Part shown: in pieces, positions 9,855-20,013 of the stretch
Numbering within the stretch: the first letter of the stretch is position 1
How the letters are laid out: every line of letters begins with the position of its first letter
Source of the DNA: Hondaea fermentalgiana
Lineage: Eukaryota; Sar; Bigyra; Thraustochytrida; Thraustochytriidae
Length of the DNA: 64,000 bases
NCBI GenBank assembly: GCA_014084085.1
Contig: NPFB01000077.1
Span: 82,914 to 146,913, forward strand
Direction: 5' to 3'
Made by a program: the position numbers and the translations under genes
Notes under the pieces: generated by a model
What the model was told of the DNA's origin: nothing
Seen by the model: the letters and a program-made list of their open reading frames with translations, nothing else
The model's database searches: none

Positions 9855-11588
9855 TCAAGTTGTGTAAAAAGTATGATTCTTACCCTTGTGCGCTCGCTTC
9901 TTGTTTCTGTTGTTGGGCTTCCCATGCTTTCCTTTGCCTTGGTAATTCTTCTGCACAAAAGGTAGAGGAACAATAGGCGGCGGATACGGAGCCGAGATTT
10001 GCTGCTCCGCGCCTTTGCCGCTCTCTTTCACCTCTTGCTGTTCTTGCTCTTGCTCCTTGTTTTGCTGTTCCTGACGCTGCTGGCCCTTCTTGGAACGAAA
10101 GCTTTCCATTGATGAGCCGCGACTTCGTAGAGCCAGGTCGTGCACAGCCTCCGGACGAACATCGGCTACCTCTGGAACCCAAAGGCGAGCATGAACCGCA
10201 AGTTTGTCGTAGTCACGAGCTTGCTTGTCCATGTTAAAACGGTTCAAACGAGCGCCCCGCGTTCCAACGCCAGCTGCTGATGCCCAATTACACCAGTTGC
10301 TCGTCACGTCATGGTCGATGAGCTGGTCCTGGAAAAATTGCGCTCCCTCGCGCCAGTCCACGTGAAGATTATGTACGAGAAAGCTGGCCACGTTCTGCCG
10401 CCCGCGGTTCGACATGAAGCCAGTGTGTACGAGCTCGCGCATGTGACCATCGACCCAAGGGATGCCCGTGCGACCCTCTTGCCACGACTTGAAACGCTTC
10501 GCGGTCTCACGATCGCCATACGACCACTTGGCACCAGACGGCATCTCGCCAGCTGGACCGAGCTCGAAGAACAGCTTGTTGCCATACTTGATGCCCTGGA
10601 AGCGCATAAAGTCGCGCCAAAGTGGCTCAAAGACGCTGCACCAATACGTGTGAACGCTCTCGCCATGTTCTTCTTCGTACGCGCGAATTCGATGGTACAC
10701 CTGGCGTGGGGAAATGTTACCAGCTGCAAGCCATGGCGACAGCTTGGTGGAGTAGTCCCACCCAACCGACTCGTTGCGCTTGGTCTTGTACTTGGACAAG
10801 CCATGCTCGACAAAATACTCGAGGCGCGCATTTGCGGCAGACTCGCCGCCACGGAATGTAAGCCAATGGTCTGGATGGCCGCTCTTTAAAGGTCCATCTT
10901 CGAATGGGAGAACGTGTGATGTCGCGTCTGCACTTTGATCTGGACTCTTTCCTACGCCGCCGCCATCCTGCGAAGGTGTCCACGCTCCCGGGACGCAATC
11001 GAGACCCGCATTTGGGTCGTCTAGCGGGATGGCTCCTAGCTTGAGGGTGGGCACATCCAGTACCTGCCTCACGACTGCGTCTTGACTATCTTCGATACGC
11101 TTTCGGAATGAGGTGAATGGCTCAGGGAGATCACCACTGCGCACGTCAAAGGGTAAGTCATCCGGGTGGAAGAGACTGTACGTCCACGCAAGCTTGAGCG
11201 AGAACCCAAGAGGCGCAAGCTGTTCCTGAAGCTTTGTCTCTACTCGCTTCTCATAGGACGCGACCTCCTCGCTTGCAACGACAAACCCATCTTGACTGCC
11301 GGTACCAAGCTTGCGAAGCTTGCGCACGACGTCGGGAATGATTTTCTCCGGTTTGCCGCGGTAGCACTCCAGAGGAGCCCCAAACCTTTTGTGGAAGCGC
11401 TCTTCGAGCTCTGCTACGGCCTGCTCCTTGAAACGTTTGGTGCGCGCATTCTCGAAACGATCATCCAAACAGTAAATGCCCACGAGGTGCGTTGCGCGCT
11501 GTATCTCGGGTAAATGCAGCACAGCATTGTCGGTCAGACGCAGATCATTGCGAAACCAGACGATCACCGGTCTGTACGCGCCGCCCAT
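9855..11588 (-). CDS. Cryptochrome/photolyase, DASH type
   Basis: 577 residues, ATG in an AAACATGGGC context. Flavoprotein that repairs UV cyclobutane dimers, in DASH members preferentially in single-stranded DNA, and/or senses blue light. The N-terminal alpha/beta antenna domain begins at VIVWFRNDLRLTDN. The FAD-binding helical half has the cry-DASH signature FRGGESAANARLEYFV, YKTKRNESVGWDYSTKLSPWLAAGNISPR, then TYW ... LWRDFMRFQGIKYGNKLFF, WVDGHMREL and NRGRQNVASFL. After VPEV a tail of about 90 residues is rich in Gln/Glu and then Lys/Arg/Asn/Gly, longer than a minimal photolyase needs and possibly for localisation or nucleic-acid contact. The 5' end faces PRP38 on the other strand. Confidence 0.95.
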   Translation of the reverse strand: MGGAYRPVIVWFRNDLRLTDNAVLHLPEIQRATHLVGIYCLDDRFENARTKRFKEQAVAELEERFHKRFGAPLECYRGKPEKIIPDVVRKLRKLGTGSQDGFVVASEEVASYEKRVETKLQEQLAPLGFSLKLAWTYSLFHPDDLPFDVRSGDLPEPFTSFRKRIEDSQDAVVRQVLDVPTLKLGAIPLDDPNAGLDCVPGAWTPSQDGGGVGKSPDQSADATSHVLPFEDGPLKSGHPDHWLTFRGGESAANARLEYFVEHGLSKYKTKRNESVGWDYSTKLSPWLAAGNISPRQVYHRIRAYEEEHGESVHTYWCSVFEPLWRDFMRFQGIKYGNKLFFELGPAGEMPSGAKWSYGDRETAKRFKSWQEGRTGIPWVDGHMRELVHTGFMSNRGRQNVASFLVHNLHVDWREGAQFFQDQLIDHDVTSNWCNWASAAGVGTRGARLNRFNMDKQARDYDKLAVHARLWVPEVADVRPEAVHDLALRSRGSSMESFRSKKGQQRQEQQNKEQEQEQQEVKESGKGAEQQISAPYPPPIVPLPFVQKNYQGKGKHGKPNNRNKKRAHKGKNHTFYTT

Positions 11589-12050
11589 GTTTCTCTCTAC
11601 CTTGGATCGATGCCTTGTTTTGAGCTATGCTGGACTTGTCCTCACCGGAAAACGGGACGACGCTCGTCGGCCTGGTCCCAGCTCGAGTCCAGGCCTAACC
11701 AAGTCCGTGGTCAGGTCCGCGTCCTCCGCAGCTGCCGGCGAGACAACTCTCCGTAGGGCCTGCACGAGGTCTCGCGCAGGTTTTCCCGTCCTCTCGGCCC
11801 TTCTCCGGACCAGCCTTGCGGTTTTGCTCGCCTGCTTGCTTGCTGAAGGCGACTGGGCGCGCCTCGAAGTGGCCAAGGCGACCTAACCCGAGTCGCTTAG
11901 GTCGCCTAAAGGAGAAGAAGAGAGGCGGCGCACAAGGTCCCGGCAGGGCGCCAACTCCGTTACCGACTCCGCGGCCCGAGGCTCTGGGCGGCGCGGCGGC
12001 TGCGGAGGCGGCCGCGGAGAAGGCCGCGAGGCGGCGGAGAGGAGCGCGCG
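11589..12050. other. Divergent promoter region, cry-DASH / PRP38
   Basis: 462 bp GC-rich region separating two divergent ATGs; it must hold both promoters. No TATA-like element stands out. Near 11873-11905 is a short inverted/direct motif around GGCGACCTAA (AAGGCGACCTAACCC and TAGGTCGCCTAAA). Confidence 0.5.
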
Positions 12051-13142
12051 ATGGCAGAGGCGCAGCCGGCGGCGGCCGCCGCGGCGGCGAATGATGGCGC
12101 GCTGAGCCGGCCGCTCGTGCATGGCACGGACCCGGTGAACCTCGTGGAGCGTATCCTGCGCCTGCGCGTGTACGAGTCGGCGTACTGGCAGCAGTACTGC
12201 TTTGGCGTCAACGCGGCCGACCTTGTGGACCGCGCGGCGGACCTCGAGTACATTGGCGCCACGGCGAGCGAGACGAACAAACCGACGCCCTTCATTTGCC
12301 TGCTGGTGAAGATGCTACAGATTGCCCCGGAGCTCGCGATCTCGCGCGCGATGCTTGACAACGAAGAGTTCAAGTACATGCGCGCCCTCGCAGCCATGTA
12401 CGTGCGCATGACAGCGCGTCCAGCTGATGTGTACAGATTGCTTGAGCCGCTCATGTCGGATTACCGCAAACTTCGTGTTCAGACAAAGGTGGGCTGGGAG
12501 CTCACCACCATGGATGACTTTATTGATACCCTGCTCGAGGAAGACATGGCGTGTTCGATTGCGCTTCCTCGTTTGGCCTTGCGATCCGTGCTTGTCCAGG
12601 CGAGGCTCTTGCCTCCAGAACGCCAGACCGTCTTGCGCGACAAGATTGCAAACGGTGGCCTTGCTGATGATGCTAGCATTCCCAGTCTTCTTGATGACGT
12701 TGGTGATTTGGAGGGCGAAAGCGAAAATGGTGACGACAACTCGTCTCGTTCAGACGCTAGCTCGGTCGAAGAGCCATCTTTGGCTACAAAGCGCGCCCGC
12801 AACGAGATGTCCGTCTCGCATGACGAGACGCCCAAACGAGTGAGACAAGATGATAATGTTGCCGAGACACACGTAGAACTTGTGACAACACGTGACGACG
12901 ATAATGTGAATTTCGACAAAAAAGAGGACGAGAATAGCGAGTCAGATGACTCTGATGACGTATTGACAAAAAGCAGCAAGAAGAAAAGTAAAAAGGAAAA
13001 GAAGAGCAAGCACAAACGCGAGCACAACGAGAAGAAGGAAAAGAAGAAGAAGAAAAAGAAGAAAAAGGGCAAAAAGGATGATAAAAAGGATAAGCCTGCC
13101 AAGACCCTTTTTGTCAAGGGTCTCAAGCAGCATTCCGCCTGA
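12051..13142 (+). CDS. PRPF38A: Pre-mRNA splicing factor PRP38 (PRPF38A type)
   Basis: 363 residues. A component of the U4/U6.U5 tri-snRNP needed for spliceosome activation in the nucleus. The conserved PRP38 domain covers about 20-180 and shows family landmarks: DPVNLVERILRLRVYESAYWQQYCFG, LEYIGATASETNKPTPFICLLVKMLQI, KYMRALAAMYVR, and the YRKLR...GWELTTMDDFID...LLEED run. A low-complexity tail follows: acidic/Ser (about 220-305), then a Lys-rich run ending at about 350. That tail resembles the charged tails of animal PRPF38A, which carry SR-like sequence. Start chosen at the first ATG. Confidence 0.95.
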   Translation: MAEAQPAAAAAAANDGALSRPLVHGTDPVNLVERILRLRVYESAYWQQYCFGVNAADLVDRAADLEYIGATASETNKPTPFICLLVKMLQIAPELAISRAMLDNEEFKYMRALAAMYVRMTARPADVYRLLEPLMSDYRKLRVQTKVGWELTTMDDFIDTLLEEDMACSIALPRLALRSVLVQARLLPPERQTVLRDKIANGGLADDASIPSLLDDVGDLEGESENGDDNSSRSDASSVEEPSLATKRARNEMSVSHDETPKRVRQDDNVAETHVELVTTRDDDNVNFDKKEDENSESDDSDDVLTKSSKKKSKKEKKSKHKREHNEKKEKKKKKKKKKGKKDDKKDKPAKTLFVKGLKQHSA

Positions 13143-13741
13143 GTATCGCCTGAACATCGCCTGAATACCTGAAAGAATAATACAGTGGAAGCTCCTCGGC
13201 TTTGTTGCATAGAAAGAAGTGCAGTCGGTGCGCCTGATTGAATCAGAGCGTCAGCTACATAATATTTTATGCGGATGTTTGCACAATTGACGAACAAAGC
13301 TTGAGAAATGAAATGGGAAAAGTTGGGAAAGAGAGCCTGAAGTTGCTTCAAGCGCTTCTCTTCTTGGCAAGCTTCAAGGTAAATTTCTACTATTTTCTTA
13401 TCCTCAGATTATTAGTAAAGAGACTTGCGCGTCGTGCTGTCACAATTTCTCTGCTCCTTCCCTAGCTTTTCGCTGACGCCGACCCTGACCCTCGCTCGGT
13501 TTCTCTCATAAAATAAGAAAATTCAAAGAGGACAAACAAACTCCATACACCGGCGCGCCCCGCTGCTGCATCCGGCGAGACGCGGCCAAGCAGCAAAGCA
13601 GGCTCGCGCCGTGAGCTGACACGCCACGCTACGCCACGCCACGCCACGCCGCGTCGCGTCGTAGCATCAACCGGACCCCGAGTGAGCGCGTGAGCGAGCA
13701 AGCAAAGCAGGGCTTCATCGGGTCCACGAGCTCGGGCGAGG
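13143..13741. other. Intergenic region, PRP38 / ICMT
   Basis: About 0.6 kb between two plus-strand genes. The first half is AT-rich (PRP38 3' UTR). The second half is GC-rich with an ACGCC pentamer run at 13621-13650, presumably the ICMT promoter/5' UTR. No gene seen. Confidence 0.5.
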
Positions 13742-14593
13742 ATGAAGCAGGTCGGGAAAGATGGCGAGGTCTACGACGGTGTGAACGTGCGCATGGAGAT
13801 CCGCGAGGGGTCTCTGTGGCCGAGGGAAGAGTACATGATAATGCTGGATGCGCTCTTTGACAAGACCGAGGCGAGATCGGCCATGCAATTCACCAATCCC
13901 GTAGGGCTCGGCCGTATTGCTGTGACTAGTTTTGCGCTCGGAGGACTCGGCGCAGCTCACCTTGTCGGCTTGGCATGGTCATTCAGCTACTCCTCCTCGG
14001 GCGCCACGCTCACCAGGGCTTGGTGCGCGTACTTTGTGGCGCTCTGCTTCTATCACATGTCAGAATTTATCACCACGGCGAGGTACAATGCCCCCATTGT
14101 CGCCTGGGAAAGCTTCCTGCTCAATCAAAGCAAAGCGTACCAGATCGCCTTGGTTGCTTCCTGGGTTGAGTTCTGGCTGGAGGTTCTCGTTGTCCCAGGA
14201 CTTAAGTCAAGCGCTCTGAGTCAGCTCATCATGTTTATTGGTGTTGTGCTCGTCCTTGTGGGACAGAGCTTCCGCACGGGAGCCATGGTTGAGGCTGGCA
14301 GCAACTTCACGCACATCATTCAGACAGAAAAGTCTAGCTCACACAAACTCGTCACCACGGGCTTGTATAGCATCGTCCGTCATCCTTCTTACTTTGGCTG
14401 GTTCTGGTGGAGTATTGGAACCCAGCTTCTCATGTGCAATCCTATTTGCGCGGCTGGCTACGCCTATGCAGCGTGGATGTTCTTCAACACACGCATTCCA
14501 TTTGAGGAGGATAGACTCATCAAGTTCTTCCCCGACGAGTATCCCGCGTACCGCCGCAAGACGCCAATTGGCATTCCCTTCATTGAGGCTTGA
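13742..14593 (+). CDS. ICMT: Protein-S-isoprenylcysteine O-methyltransferase
   Basis: 283 residues. ER membrane enzyme that methylates the prenylated C-terminal cysteine of CaaX proteins (Ras/Rho-type GTPases) using S-adenosylmethionine. Several hydrophobic segments are followed by the diagnostic C-terminal half: HKLVTTGLYSIVRHPSYFGWFWWSIGTQ, then FEEDRLIKFFPDEYPAYRRKTPIGIPFI, which match the catalytic and cofactor-binding motifs of the Ste14/ICMT family. The first 45 residues are hydrophilic. Complete, with an ATG start and no intron needed. Confidence 0.95.
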   Translation: MKQVGKDGEVYDGVNVRMEIREGSLWPREEYMIMLDALFDKTEARSAMQFTNPVGLGRIAVTSFALGGLGAAHLVGLAWSFSYSSSGATLTRAWCAYFVALCFYHMSEFITTARYNAPIVAWESFLLNQSKAYQIALVASWVEFWLEVLVVPGLKSSALSQLIMFIGVVLVLVGQSFRTGAMVEAGSNFTHIIQTEKSSSHKLVTTGLYSIVRHPSYFGWFWWSIGTQLLMCNPICAAGYAYAAWMFFNTRIPFEEDRLIKFFPDEYPAYRRKTPIGIPFIEA

Positions 14594-14915
14594 TGTAATT
14601 TATTTCAGCAAGCAAGCAAGGGAGTTCCTGTGCCCCAGGCTCGATGGATTGCAGGGAATAGATGAGAGATTCTTGCGCAATTATGATTTGCGATGACCGG
14701 CACAAGAGAGACAAGTCAGTCACATGGTTCATAGGTGCTCGCAATGCAAGCAAGCACACAGGCGCGCACGCAAGAAAAACTGACGCATCAGCCATGGAAG
14801 ACACACATAAACACACACGAAGGTACACATCGGATTTGAGGATTTACAATAAGAAACACTAAAGGATTTGAGGAAGACCCAAAGACGTTGCTTTAATCTG
14901 ACACCGAGCGAGGGC
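14594..14915. other. Convergent 3' intergenic region
   Basis: About 320 bp between the convergent ICMT and metalloprotease genes. It is AT-richer and carries a short CA-rich run (about 14801-14820). No gene seen. Confidence 0.6.
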
Positions 14916-17900
14916 TCACTGGTCTCCATGAGGCCAGCGGGAAGCGGCCCAAGCGCTTCTTGACGAGGCGCTGCCGTCCGAACTCGGACGACTTCCCCTG
15001 CCGCTGCCGCCACCACCCCAAGGCGAAGAGGAACCACCATTACGCGCAACATCGCTTGGACGAACCGGGAGAAAGCGGTTCGCCAAGTCACGAATGCTGG
15101 TCCTCTTGGACTGAGGTTGTCTATACACGCCGCTCGCGCCCGTGGGCCGCAAGTTCTGACGCGCATTGGCCCAGGTCGGAGACGACGATCCTTGGCGGGG
15201 CAGCGCAGGCTCAGGTGGCCGATACGCGCGAACAGGGACAGGATCGGGTCTGCGCGCCACGCGAGGCGGGGGCGCAGCCTGCTCTTCGTCGTAGTCTTCG
15301 GGTGTGGGCTCTTGGTTGCGGCGGAACCACGACAGGCGACTCAGGTCCAACGCAGGTCGCTTGGGAGGTTCCGGAGTGCGAGGCACGAACGAGGGCGCCT
15401 CTTGGGCCCGCGAGGACTCGAGATCGTCCTCTCTGTCGTTGTCGTCATTTTCGTATCGGTGATGTTCGCGAGGAGAAGGTCTCGATCTAAAAGGCGTGTT
15501 GCCATGGTTGTCATGGCGAAAAGAGGAGGCGGCGTGGAATCCAGAAGGCGGCGCGCGCGGCGACGGCGGCTCCGCATGGAAACTTGTCGCAGCGTGCAAT
15601 TTGGGCGCGCCGCGAAATGAAGAAGGCTCTGCATGGAAGCTTGTGTCGCCGCCACGGAGGTTACGAGCACCTTCGTAGCGCGAAGCTCCCGCAGGCTCGG
15701 CATGAAAGCTCGTGGCGTGCGACAGGTTTGCGCGCTGGGGTTGAGCCGTGACAGTGTCGAACGGCCCTCCCATGTGGACGGCCGAGGCCATTTGAAATGA
15801 AGACTCGCCGGGGGCGCCTCCGTTGCCCTTGCCAAACGCAAAAGAGCTGGAGAAGCGCTTGAGCAGGGGCGGCTTGGGCTCGGTATAGTCGTGTTGGTCC
15901 GAGAGGCTTCCACTCCGCGCGTTGCTGCGTCGTCGCATTTTGCGACGATAGGCAAACAATGCGATCGCAAAGATGACGACGCCTGCTCCGGCTCCGCCAC
16001 CGACAAGAGGGACGAGCGAAGCCTTTCCATCCTCTGCACTTGTGTCGCTAGGAGATGGCGAATCAGTCGTACTTCCAATGTCGCTCGTTGGCGTTGTGGC
16101 GTTGCCATTAGTAACCGGTGACGGGGAGCTCACGGCTTCAGCCTTGGAATATGTAGCAAGGTCGAAAAAGTAGCATCCTCGATCGCCGTCAAAGACGTCG
16201 TGCACTGCCGAACGAATCATAAAGTGCGTCATGAGGGCAGTGTTGTTGGCCATGAGCGGAATTTTCAAGCTAGCGCTCCCCGTGTTGGGAACCTTGGCCA
16301 AGAGCCACCAATCGAGGTCCACGGTGTCCGTAGAGTAATCGTAGGCTTGCTTGCTAACGAGCGTATCGATGGCGACGAGAATTTCCACATTTGGAGATAT
16401 GGTGTCTGTGTTCGCGACGTCCCACTTGAATGTTTGATATTCAAGAGGCGTCACCCCAGCAGAGAGCGCCGATTTCGTCGCAGTGGTAAACTGAAGCGGT
16501 CCAACCGAAGACGTAAAGTCGACCTCGACGTCCTCGTAACCAAAGTCGCCAATGACGTCCTTGGCATATCCATCGAGCAACTTGGTGGCATTAAAGTAAG
16601 ACCGCGCCGTGAAGCGCATGGTCATGCTCATGTCCGTTTGCGGAAGATGTTCCGAGAGCGAGGTCACCTCATTGACAAGGTTGAACATGTTGGGAAAGAA
16701 GCGCGACTGCGAGGCGATGGGCATGTACGATCGGAAATCGCCGAGCGAGGTGTCGCTGTAGGTCTGCGCGCCTGTGTCAGATCGGTCCCATGCAAAAGTT
16801 GACTCCTTGGCAGCATCATTGCTGGCGGCACCCCGCAGCTGAAAAGCATTGCCGACAGGCACAGTGCAGACATCGTCGATGACGGAGACGACGGGGCGCT
16901 CTCGCTCGGTGACGACGACCTCGCCGCAGTCCGAAGCCTTCTCGACGCGAGTCTCAAGAAAATCGCGCATCTGCTGCAGGTTGACCGGGTGCAAATAAGG
17001 GTCCGAATAGGACTGAAGGTTGCGTCCCGAGCAAAGGTTTGCATAGCCCATGATCGTGGACCCGGATCCGGGCTCGACAGCGGCTACAGCCATGAGTTGG
17101 CTGCCGCAGTCTTTAAAACTGTGAGCCCCCATCAGCTGATGGCCGATCTCGTGCGCAACATAGTCGACGGCAAACGAGTCCCCAATAGGATTGCTAATCC
17201 CCGTTGTACCGCGCGCCTTGTTGTTCGTGTAGCAGAGTGACGGATACGTGGCGACACCGCCCGCGCCCGTGGAGACGCTGTGGCCAATGTCGTATTCAGA
17301 GGTGTCGATACCGACGTGGTCCAAAAAGTCTTTGTTGTAGTTGATGAGTGACGAGTCGTTGGGGAGGGTAAAGTTGCAGCTTGAGCCGCTACAAATGAGC
17401 TCGTCGTTGCGGTCAATGAGTTGAAAGTACACGCCGAGTTCGCGTGAGTAGATGCCATTGACGCGGGCCATGAGCGTCCCCATGGCGTTGAGGACCGCGG
17501 CCTTCTTTCCGCCGTGGTAGGCGGCGTAGTTTCTGTTGGCGATAAGCGCCATGCGAAACTTGTAGGATGCAGAGTACACCGTGCCGTCTTCAAGACTGCG
17601 CAGGCGTCCATTACCACTGGACGTGGCGTTGGCATCGGCAACCTCGTCGTCGTCTTCTTCGGGAATGACTGGGTCGCCATGCGTCCCGCAGGAGAAGGTT
17701 GCGTTTGAGGTGTCTGAGCTGTTGGCAGGACGTTCTCCGTCGCCAATCGCGCTCGAGTTTGTGCTCGCGTTCAGTTGTGTGATGCGGGCTTCTCTGACAT
17801 TATACATGATGTAGACAGAGCTGTTTTGTGCGGTGGAGTCCACATAATACATTTCACCGTCGCGCATGCGCACGGTGGCACTCAAGCTATCCGCCTTGTC

Positions 17901-18533
17901 GGTTTCCATGTTGATGTGCGCTTCGATGCCATCTCTGCAGGCGCCGTTCCAAGCGCGCACCGTCGGGTACTTTTTCCGCAGCGCGGCGGGGAGAATAGCC
18001 GAATTCTCCATGATGCAGCTCGTCTCGTTTCCGTTCGGGAGGTCGAGCTTGATTGTCCAGGACGCGTCATCGTCGACATTTTCGGTGAGCTCGTTCACCA
18101 CGCTCACGTTCATGGCCACGTACGCCTTTTGCACAATATCGCCCGCAGAGGCCTGCAGGCGCCTGTTCCTCCACAGGGCGCGCGCCTCGTCGGCGTGGCT
18201 CCCGTCGTCCTGCAGGCGCGACCACAGCGAGCTGAGGTCGGTCTCTGCCCGGAGGCCGGCGTCTGCCTGCGCGAGGCCGGCCAGCAGCGCGTACACGACC
18301 GCGAGGCCGGCCAGCGCCACCAGCCTCGCGGCCCCTCTCCCCTGTACTGTACGTGCACCTGCTGCCGCACGTGCACCTGGAGTACGCGCGCCATGCACAC
18401 GGCGCTCGCCGTCTCTCGAGGGGCGGGCGCGGCGGGCTCCGGGCAGCGGCGGCGGCGAGGCCGGCCTCGCCGCCGAGGGGGATCGAGCTGGCGCCGCCGC
18501 GCAGCAGGGCGCGCGGGGCTGGCGCCCGGGCAT
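14916..18533 (-). CDS. Membrane-anchored reprolysin-like (M12B) metalloprotease
   Basis: About 1205 residues if the in-frame ATG at 18533 is used; the open frame runs further upstream and the start is uncertain. A hydrophobic segment (LVALAGLAVVYALLAGLA, ~70-90) is the probable signal sequence. A propeptide-like region rich in Asn-X-Ser/Thr sites follows. The metzincin domain starts at YKFRMALIANRNYAAYHGG and has the zinc site HEIGHQLMGAHSF (~461-473) and a Met-turn (STIMGYA). Then come Ig/beta-rich segments starting RPVVSVIDD. A single transmembrane helix (~848-868) ends in a stop-transfer run of Arg/Lys. The cytoplasmic tail of ~330 residues has repeated SFHAEP motifs and is Pro/Arg/Ser-rich. 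The catalytic part looks like reprolysin-like proteases of Bacteroidetes as much as animal ADAMs; no disintegrin Cys-rich module is visible. Confidence 0.8.
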   Translation of the reverse strand: MPGRQPRAPCCAAAPARSPSAARPASPPPLPGARRARPSRDGERRVHGARTPGARAAAGARTVQGRGAARLVALAGLAVVYALLAGLAQADAGLRAETDLSSLWSRLQDDGSHADEARALWRNRRLQASAGDIVQKAYVAMNVSVVNELTENVDDDASWTIKLDLPNGNETSCIMENSAILPAALRKKYPTVRAWNGACRDGIEAHINMETDKADSLSATVRMRDGEMYYVDSTAQNSSVYIMYNVREARITQLNASTNSSAIGDGERPANSSDTSNATFSCGTHGDPVIPEEDDDEVADANATSSGNGRLRSLEDGTVYSASYKFRMALIANRNYAAYHGGKKAAVLNAMGTLMARVNGIYSRELGVYFQLIDRNDELICSGSSCNFTLPNDSSLINYNKDFLDHVGIDTSEYDIGHSVSTGAGGVATYPSLCYTNNKARGTTGISNPIGDSFAVDYVAHEIGHQLMGAHSFKDCGSQLMAVAAVEPGSGSTIMGYANLCSGRNLQSYSDPYLHPVNLQQMRDFLETRVEKASDCGEVVVTERERPVVSVIDDVCTVPVGNAFQLRGAASNDAAKESTFAWDRSDTGAQTYSDTSLGDFRSYMPIASQSRFFPNMFNLVNEVTSLSEHLPQTDMSMTMRFTARSYFNATKLLDGYAKDVIGDFGYEDVEVDFTSSVGPLQFTTATKSALSAGVTPLEYQTFKWDVANTDTISPNVEILVAIDTLVSKQAYDYSTDTVDLDWWLLAKVPNTGSASLKIPLMANNTALMTHFMIRSAVHDVFDGDRGCYFFDLATYSKAEAVSSPSPVTNGNATTPTSDIGSTTDSPSPSDTSAEDGKASLVPLVGGGAGAGVVIFAIALFAYRRKMRRRSNARSGSLSDQHDYTEPKPPLLKRFSSSFAFGKGNGGAPGESSFQMASAVHMGGPFDTVTAQPQRANLSHATSFHAEPAGASRYEGARNLRGGDTSFHAEPSSFRGAPKLHAATSFHAEPPSPRAPPSGFHAASSFRHDNHGNTPFRSRPSPREHHRYENDDNDREDDLESSRAQEAPSFVPRTPEPPKRPALDLSRLSWFRRNQEPTPEDYDEEQAAPPPRVARRPDPVPVRAYRPPEPALPRQGSSSPTWANARQNLRPTGASGVYRQPQSKRTSIRDLANRFLPVRPSDVARNGGSSSPWGGGGSGRGSRPSSDGSASSRSAWAASRWPHGDQ

Positions 18534-19984
18534 GGCGCAGTGAAGAGGCGTTTGTGGCCAGCAAGAAGAAGAAGGAGCAGCAGGGGAGGGCGGAGAGGCG
18601 GCGGCAGCAGCGGGCGCCGTCGGCATCCGCGGGCGGCGTCTCCGCTGCGGCGGTCTCTGGGTCTGCGCGTCCATCGCGCTCGTCTCGCGCTCAGTGTCAG
18701 GCCGCGAGGGCCGGGCGCGGAAAGCGAGGCGCGAGCGTGCCCAACGAAGCCGGCCCGGGCGCAGGGCCTCGCGCCGACGCTCGAGCGAGCTCGCCTCAAT
18801 CAAGCGGCTCCGCCCCGCCCGCTGCTCGGCTCTCGCCTGCGTGCTCGCGTGCTCGCGCGCGTGCGTGGCGGGCGAGCGCGCGGCTGCGAAGGCGGATTGC
18901 TGTGCTCCGCTTTCGCTTCGCTTTCGCTTGGCTTGGCTTTGCTTTGCTTTGCGTGCTTGCTTGCGCAAGGCCGAGCGAGCGAGCGTGCGCCGGCCGGCTG
19001 CACGTGCCCGATTTATTTTTATTTTATACTTCTTTCGCTCCTCTCTCCTGCCACTGGTGGAAAGAGTGAACTGAATGGGCGAATGATCGACTTTGCGCGT
19101 GCGCGAGTGGGCGGGTGCAAGTGAACTATCCCTGCGAGTGAATGAATGAACGAGGCAGATGCACGAGCCAGGAAATGTGAAAACGAGGAAGGCAGGGTAA
19201 ATAACCATCGGCCACGGGCACCGAACAGGACACTCGCTCGCTGCGCTGGAGGGAAGAACTTTCCGTGCACAAGCGAGCTGTGCGGCGGGCTATCTAGCTG
19301 CAGCTGCTGCTGCGCTGCTGCGCGCAAGGCGCCAGCGAGCGAGCGACAGAGCGGCCAGCGATGCGACGCGTCCCGCCGAAACCGCTTCTTGGCCGCGGTC
19401 GAGCACCGCACAGCGAGCGAGGGTCCCGCGCTAGACTCGCTGCAGGCCCCCCGGGCGACCGGTGTGCGCGCCCCGCTGCACACCGGACGCAGAGACATTC
19501 TTAGGGTACGCAAGGAGCGCGCGCAGTACCGCCCCCGCACGCGCACCACCGAGGTGGAGGGGCTAGTATCGGAGTCTACGCCGTGCTCACGGGTGAACAA
19601 GTTTGAAAAAAAAAAGGCAAAAGAAAACAGAAAATAAAAAGAAAGAAAGAAAGAAAGAAAAAAGGAGGAGTTCAGGAGGGCGCGTGGCGGCGCGAGCTCC
19701 AGAAAACCACCTCGACTGCGATCGAGACCCGAATCCAAGACCTGTGCCGCCGGCCACATGCGGTTGTGCTGCTCTCGCGCAGGCCTGCAGGCCAGCTGCA
19801 GTCCGAGCGAGTGAGGAGCGTCGAAACGAGACGAGACGAAACGAAACGAGCGCGAGCGGGGGATAGCGGCGGCGGGATGGAGGACTCGTTCTATCTTTTA
19901 TTTTTCCCTTTGGGGTGGAGAGCCTGAGCGGCACGGACCGAAACGGCCACGAGCGAGCAAGGGACTGACTACGCGAGAGCCTTC

Positions 19985-20013
19985 TGGCTGGCTGGCTGGC
20001 TGGCTGGCTGGCT
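19985..20013. repeat. (GGCT)n microsatellite
   Basis: About seven GGCT/CTGG units in a row. Confidence 0.9.

Noticed and set aside
12479..13351. 290-codon minus-strand frame with poly-Phe/Leu opposite PRP38
   Set aside because: Hydrophobic run is simply the complement of the PRP38 Lys-rich tail.
18356..18391. Alternative start for the metalloprotease via ATG 18391 and a short intron
   Set aside because: The only GT-AG pair that would restore frame leaves an intron of about 35 bp, much shorter than the 85-193 bp introns seen elsewhere.
17775..19124. Long plus-strand frame antisense to the metalloprotease 5' part
   Set aside because: Arg/Ala/Gly-rich shadow of GC-rich DNA; the minus-strand frame has the zinc site and signal sequence.
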